From NCBI RefSeq assembly GCF_016086655.4, contig NC_052136.2, positions 43,578,492-43,642,491 on the forward strand: a stretch of 64,000 nt of DNA, given 5' to 3'. The stretch's first letter is position 1. The number at the start of each line of letters is the position of its first letter. Below, piece by piece: positions 26,801 through 32,800 of the stretch. The stretch is from Lepeophtheirus salmonis (Eukaryota; Arthropoda; Copepoda; Siphonostomatoida; Caligidae). The notes under the pieces are model-generated. The model was not told the origin of the DNA. It ran no database searches and saw nothing but the letters and a program-made list of their open reading frames with translations. A program made the translations under genes and the position numbers.

Positions 26801-29800
26801 AAAAATCACAAATATTCACAAAAAAATATTTAAAAAAAAAAAAAAATTGAACTATTAATTTTTATTGTCTACTGAATTATGTGTTCGAATGACAAAAAAA
26901 TCTAGCAAGAGTCAAAAATTCATTAATTTGTAGGGAAAGTACAGCCCCTCCAGCCCACCCCTTGTGGACACCGATTGAGACTTAGGCTAATTACTCCTGA
27001 GTGACCCTTAACTAGTTTTGTGTTGGTCCTTATTTATTCAATACAGTCTAGTCCAGTATTAGAGCCAGCCATACCTGGTCCTTAGAATTGTCAATGATTT
27101 GGACTAGTTCTTAACTATTGGTCCTTGGAATGTTCATAATATTGTTTTTTTTAACTAAATAGGATATATAAATATATATTCAAAATATAGTACATATTTT
27201 GCAAAAAATATTTTTATTTCCATAATAACACAATATAATACGAAACTATATTATTTTTACTTAGATATATAATTTATTATATTACATAGCAGAATGATTA
27301 AAAGTAGGTAAAATACACTCATTTTTGTCGAGAGGGATCAATTTTACTTTCTTTAAAGACTGACATGTGGGATTGTACTAGACTGCGGTCTTTGGTGCTA
27401 AATAAGGATCGACAACACCCTTATTATTATTATTCGTCTTTTTATAAGTATAAACATAAGTGAATACTTTATACTTATGGGTTCCTTTCTCAAGAATTAA
27501 ATAATAATCATAACAGCTTCAGCAAATATAAAATCAATTCGGATTGCAACTCTAAAAATTATCGCTTCAGTTTTAGATCATATTTTGAACAACTCTAACT
27601 CATGGCTATTTTTATTTAGTCATAAGTTATTTCTTGTTATCGTGTGAGGTTGATTTTTTTTTATCCTACATGTAATTCTTTTAATTTGACGCTGAATCTC
27701 TGTCTATCTAATCCTTCCATAGAGTACTTTAATCTTAATAAAAACAAACTTACCTTGGGAAGAAATCATTAGTTGAGCAGGGATCTTGTACTTTCATTCC
27801 ACAAAATATAAAAATAGCATTTAGAAGAAATGGGGACGTGAGTGATAAAGGTAGAGCAAAAATTAGTTGTTCCATTCGAACTTTACAAACAAAGACGGAA
27901 ATTCCATAAGTAATTAAAGAAGAAAGGATTTGTACAGCCAATACCCAAAATGGAAAACTTGGAGATGTTTGAAGAAGAGCCATATACTCTTTATCCAATA
28001 TAAAATCATTTCCAATCATTTCCGATAATGACTCTCGGACTTTGTAAAAATGAGAGGAAAATGAATCATTGAATTTGTTGAATAAGTCTGCATAGTCCAG
28101 TATGAGGCCATTATATTTACACAAAATGACTGCTGTTCCAATGAAGATGCTAATTTTGAGCAAAGAAATGACCATATATAACCAATATCTAAAAATGAAT
28201 AATGATAATTATTAATTTTCTTCACCTATCAAGGCTAGAACGTCAGTCCAGTTCAGTTATGAACAGAACATAATACAAATTGTAAATAATAATAACTTTA
28301 TGAACATTATCCAAGTTTGCCTGTAAGTGAAACATCCTCTTTCTATCTCAAAGTTGGAGACAAAGACAGCATATTGTTTAAATTTAATTGATTCTACCTT
28401 TAAAAAATGAAAGTAAGCGGAAGGTCTCATGTGGAGGAGGCTTTGAGTTGTCCCTTATGAAGTATTCCCGGGGGAGTGGCGGGCTCGAAGTCGATCGGTG
28501 GACTGAGGGATGAGGATGGAATTTCATTGAGCAAAGTACACCAGCTTGTTCTTGTATCTACAATGAACCATTATAGTATAATTACAGGAGGAATGTTATA
28601 AGGCTCCTGGAAAAACGTTAACACTCCAACAAATGTCTAAGACTAAGTGCAAACTTATTAAAGTAATTGTGATGGATTGAGTTGAAATCCATCTCATCCA
28701 ATATATTCTTTATTTTGTAAGAAGCATTGCTTCGTTGCACTTAAGAAATTGATTTCCTTTTTTTAAAAAGGTTGCAATAATTGAATCTAAACTATCCGCT
28801 GTTCCTATCTACAATTTTGAGATGGAAAGAGAAACTATGATGTGCAGGCAAACTTATCTATTGTAACCATAACTTTAACCTTTAAAGCCAGAAGTTTACA
28901 AACTTCTTTGATCGCCTGAGCGAGACATCAACAATATAATCGAACAATAAGACCAAAAAAACTTAAGGGAAGTGAATAAAGTAAGCTGAGGCAAAATTTT
29001 ACAGTAAATCATGTCGTGTTTCTGTGCTGATTTTTTTTTTTAGAAAAGGATACATGATTAGGTTGTTTTGTCCTTTTGTTTTGTGAAATAAATTGAAAAA
29101 ACAATATGATGTAAAATTGAAGTCATTTTGACCTCAATGGACTAAAGTTTTAGACACATTATACTTCAGACAAATTTTACTCTTAATTTATGTTTATTTT
29201 TCTATCAAAAATGAGTTTAAAATTTTATCCTTTCATATTTTAAAATAATATATTTGAAGACGAAAGGATATATTTTCGTTTTTATTTTTTCGTGTCTTTT
29301 TGGTATAGCACCCCTGATACTGTCTGGAGCAACTCAGTGTGCCGCAGCACCCACTTTGAGAAACACTGGTCTTGACTTCTGAATATATCTCGAAATCATT
29401 GTTATCACACAATGACGCGACATGGTAACATATATGTTAGGTTACTTTTCCCCCATTCTTAATAAAAATGATAAAAGGTCAACGTAAAAATTTATCTATT
29501 CTCTTTATTGTTTGAGCGGGATGCTCAATATATAAGACACAATATATCTAAATCACATAATTTACTATAGTATTCCTGTCCTCAGGTGACGATGAATTTG
29601 TCAAAATAGAAAATAATTTATATTTATAATGTAAGTTAGATTGTCTGTCTGTTTCAATGTTTGTAAAAGCATGATTAGCGAGTGTACGCTTAATTCTTAG
29701 TACTGTGTGGCTACTTTATCTAATAAATTAGAACGAGTTTGTGTTTCCAGAGTTTATAAAATTATAAAAAAGGGAGTAAATATTTATATTATAATGGCAA

Positions 29801-32800
29801 AGTTTATATATCTTTTTGAATGTTTATCGACGCATAAGAATTCAGAGTAATGTTATGCAAAGCTATACAACAAACTGAGTTGGCTACAAGACGCCCTTCT
29901 TGTCGAAAGAGAATGAAGCTGCCATAAATGACTGTATAATTAATCTATACACAATTTACCTTGCAAATTTTGTAATATTTAGAAAAAAGTTCATGTGTCA
30001 CAAGCAAAAAATAGGTTGTTTGTATCAGTAACGTACATAATTGAATATTTGAACCAAAAACGAGACAACCGGCTAGAAAAAGTTTTCTTTTAGCAAAAGA
30101 AATATCTTCTAGCTAACAAACCCCTTTTGTCTCTTTGCTTTTATTGCTATTTTAAGAGAACAAATATTTTGCAAAGTACAAAAATAAACTTTTTTTTAAA
30201 TACCTATACACTTCCCGGGATTCCGACTTTATCATATATTCAAATGTGATTTTCCTTATCAGTCATACAATATTCTTTATTTGGTCGAGCTTTTTTCGGT
30301 ATCCTTCATTTCAGCAACCTTTTCATATCGTAAACAAAAAATTAACAAATTACTTTATTATTATATGTTGTCCTTCATCAGAGCAGTGTTTAAAATAAAT
30401 GGAAAAATGTAGCAAGAGCAACTGAGGCTCTTATCGGATTTTATATTCGTTCTGCAAGCTTCTATCGAGGGTCGAATTTAGAAAACTTATTGAGTGGGAT
30501 GGCACTCAAATGTTTCGATTGATAGGTACTTGTGGAGTCAGATATTTAAAATAGGAGATGCATTCTCCAACCATTTTCGTTGTCCAATGTTGTGATAGTA
30601 AACCTTGGATACATGAGACTGAGAAAAGGCTTCAGAGGGGTTGGGATGGATCTATTTGGTTACTCTTTTTTCATTCTTTTAGAAAAATTAAACGAAGAAA
30701 TACTCAGCATTCTTAAAAAGAGAATATACAACAGATGGTCCTTATTATAGTTCTATAGCTCTATAGTTAAATGAAATAAACAACACTCAAAAGAAGCTCG
30801 CCCAAATTATTAATTTTAAAATGATGTTGCTAAGATGATAAGTCCCATAAAAATTAAAATATTTTTTTCTAAAAAGAGAACCATTTTTTAATATTAGATA
30901 TCAGTTACACAAATGAGAATTTTTTCCCTCTCTAGGACAAAGATTGCAGACGTCGACTTGAGCTAAAAGTCAATTCCATGATTTTACAGTAGGGTCGACT
31001 GTGAAGTTATAATTTAAATGAAAACTACAGAAAAAGGACATAGCATAAGTGACTTTTAATTAGTTTCATATATAGTACAAGATGTAAGTATATTGTGTCA
31101 AAATAATGAATATAATATGCACAGAGAATTCATGAACGATTCCAAAAGCAGTTAATTCCATTTAAGTTTTGTTCCAAAACACACTATAATTTAGTGTTGA
31201 TGTTATATTTAATAAAATAGAAAGTCAGAGTATTTGATTCTCTGACCGAATTATATATTTTAATGGTATTTTTAGTGTCAAACCCAGTTATTGTACTAGA
31301 AATAACTGTCTTTGAGATAAAAATCATTGTTGAATTGTAAATTCATCATGTTTATCATGTACTTAGTTACTTTGTAAAATCTGGTATATAATTCTCATGT
31401 AAGGAACATTATTATTGAACAAATATACGGAGAGGTACATTAAAATCTAAACCCTTTGAATTTTAATCTTCAACAAAATATAATTTAATACCTAGGAATA
31501 TAATTTCAAAATAGTTAATACTATAAATAGATGTGTGACTGAACACACTTAATCATTGATGTAGCTGCTCTTAGCACCAATGATGGCTTCTATACCACGG
31601 TGAAGACCTAGTACCCACTGAGGATGTATTCTTCTGTCATGGTGTCCCATTGGCTTCCCCTCCACATGCACCCAAAAGGTGTAGTCGAAGATGTTAGCAT
31701 CAGGGCTGAAGGGGGCCAAAAGTGTAAGAAAAGAGTTTAAAAAAATAAATAAAAAGAGTAATTCCAAACTCATTCAAAAGAGTCTTGCAACTGAGGAGAT
31801 GGGTTATTTCATTGCTGCTATCATAAGTGGTGTCTTTGCCACCATAAGGCTATTTTCGCACACTTTTTTTTAGCTCTATGGACAACATGGCGTAAAATCT
31901 CGAGATATCTTACATGGGCCATCATGTACTTCAGGAGATTGCCCTGGGTAGTTTTCTTTAAATGCTCCGGGTCCAGTTTGACCTTTTTACAAAGCCATAC
32001 TTCCTCTCCAACGTTTCGGACTTGCTGACTGAGTAGACGCTGGTCCTGGAGAAGTGTTCTGATTTCTATGGACTACCCCGTTGATTGGATAAATATTTGT
32101 TTCCCCACTAAGACCATGCTTGGAACTAAGGAATACCTTTTGGTTATAAAGACAAAGGTGAATCCTTATCTGATATCCAACTACATATCGGGGCACTATT
32201 CATGCAGAAGAATTGAGCCTTAAAACACACAGCTACGAAGATTCAAAATTGACTCTCCTAATACCTGGCCAACTTCAGGGGGAGTGAAATGTGTCCCACA
32301 TCTTCCCTGATCTCAGCCCTATTGACTATGGTAATATGAAAGGGTGGATCGGTTCCCGACCCATCTGCAAATACTCTGAAGGATACCGCAAACCTAAATT
32401 TTGAGAAATAAGTTGTAAAAACCCTTTTTTAAAATTTTTATGCTAAATTTCAACTTATTGCCTTTTTGAAATATATAAGTTTCTAAGTAAACATCACCAA
32501 GATTTCCTTTGTGTCAGTTAGGGTTCACTACATTCTATATATGTAAAAAATTATGTCGAAAAAAAAGCACACGTACCTTGTTCCACTGTTCATTGCTGTT
32601 TTTATTTGCGAAAGAAAGGTAATAAACTTAAAATTCAAGTTACTGCTCGAAACAAATGATTCCCACCATGCAAATGAAGTTAATATTAGTCCTAATGTAA
32701 GACTCCATGGTTGTTGTCGTCCCGTTAATATAGGCCATATCAATATTCCACTTAACTGAAAAGCAATTGCAGTTACGTCAAGAGCTAAAACCCGGATATT

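Noticed and set aside
28430..28530. GC-rich patch as an exon of another gene
   Set aside because: No frame reads as a recognisable protein and splice sites are not convincing.
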